Source of the DNA: CAZIDL01 sp964537825
Lineage (GTDB): Bacteria; Bacteroidota; Bacteroidia; Flavobacteriales_D; CAYVSK01
Assembly (NCBI GenBank): GCA_964537825.1
Contig: CAZIDL010000104.1
Coordinates: 1-5,867 of the forward strand
Direction: 5' to 3'
Length of the DNA: 5,867 nt
The first letter of the stretch is position 1. Every line of letters begins with the position of its first letter. Shown here in pieces: positions 5,834-5,867 of the stretch. A program made the position numbers and the translations under genes. The notes under the pieces are model-generated. The model searched no databases. It was not told the origin of the DNA and was given only the letters and a program-made list of their open reading frames with translations.

Positions 5834-5867
5834 TCAGGCCGTTTCAGCTTGCTTGAAAGCGTCGTAG
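5834..5867 (-). CDS. sufC: C-terminal end of SufC ATPase (runs off the right edge)
   Basis: Ten complete codons, YDAFKQAETA, end in a TGA at 5834-5836, in the minus-strand frame and 14 bases before sufD. SufC, the ABC-type ATPase of the SufBC2D scaffold, commonly ends with a short tail after an 'LEE.GY' motif, and 'YD..K' fits that tail in Bacteroidota. Gene order in such operons (sufB-sufC-sufD-sufS) also predicts sufC here. No ATPase motif lies within the window, so the call rests on position and the short tail match. Confidence 0.7.
   Translation of the reverse strand, partial: YDAFKQAETA

Overview
The window is the distal part of a SUF iron-sulfur cluster assembly operon, probably from a member of the Bacteroidota. 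The evidence for that group is the order sufC-sufD-sufS-sufE with a SufT-like DUF59 gene and a DUF2480-like gene downstream, the sequence style of the SufE and DUF59 proteins, and the lack of strong Shine-Dalgarno sites. A finer placement (for example a marine Flavobacteriales relative) would be a guess. All genes I accept lie on the minus strand, so transcription runs from high to low coordinates.

From right to left: the last ten codons of sufC (5834-5867), then sufD (4509-5819), sufS (3257-4498) and sufE (2830-3255), separated by only 14, 10 and 1 bases. This block looks like one translationally coupled unit. SufC and SufD, with SufB outside the window, form the SufBC2D scaffold. SufS is the PLP cysteine desulfurase and SufE carries the persulfide sulfur to the scaffold. 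The key catalytic residues of SufS and SufE are all present.

After sufE the compact layout breaks. A 454-base gap (2376-2829) holds one possible 46-residue small ORF and an imperfect inverted repeat. Next comes an A+T-richer gene for an uncharacterised exported protein (712-2375) that is split by a one-base frameshift in a run of six A (1369-1374; T on the coding strand). Adding one T would restore a protein of about 554 residues. A repeated beta-strand-like pattern continues across the break, so this is one gene in two frames.

Beyond it lie the SufT-like DUF59 gene (188-511), a perfect 26-bp palindrome resembling a REP-type element (148-173), and the first 31 codons of a DUF2480-like gene running off the left edge (1-93). 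In relatives I recall, the DUF59 and DUF2480 genes follow the suf genes directly, so the exported-protein gene and the long gap look like an insertion that separated the SufT module from the core operon. I found no rRNA, tRNA, CRISPR array or transposase gene. Apart from the frameshift, the palindromes and the possible small ORF, this is a conventional housekeeping region; I see no convincing new multi-gene system.
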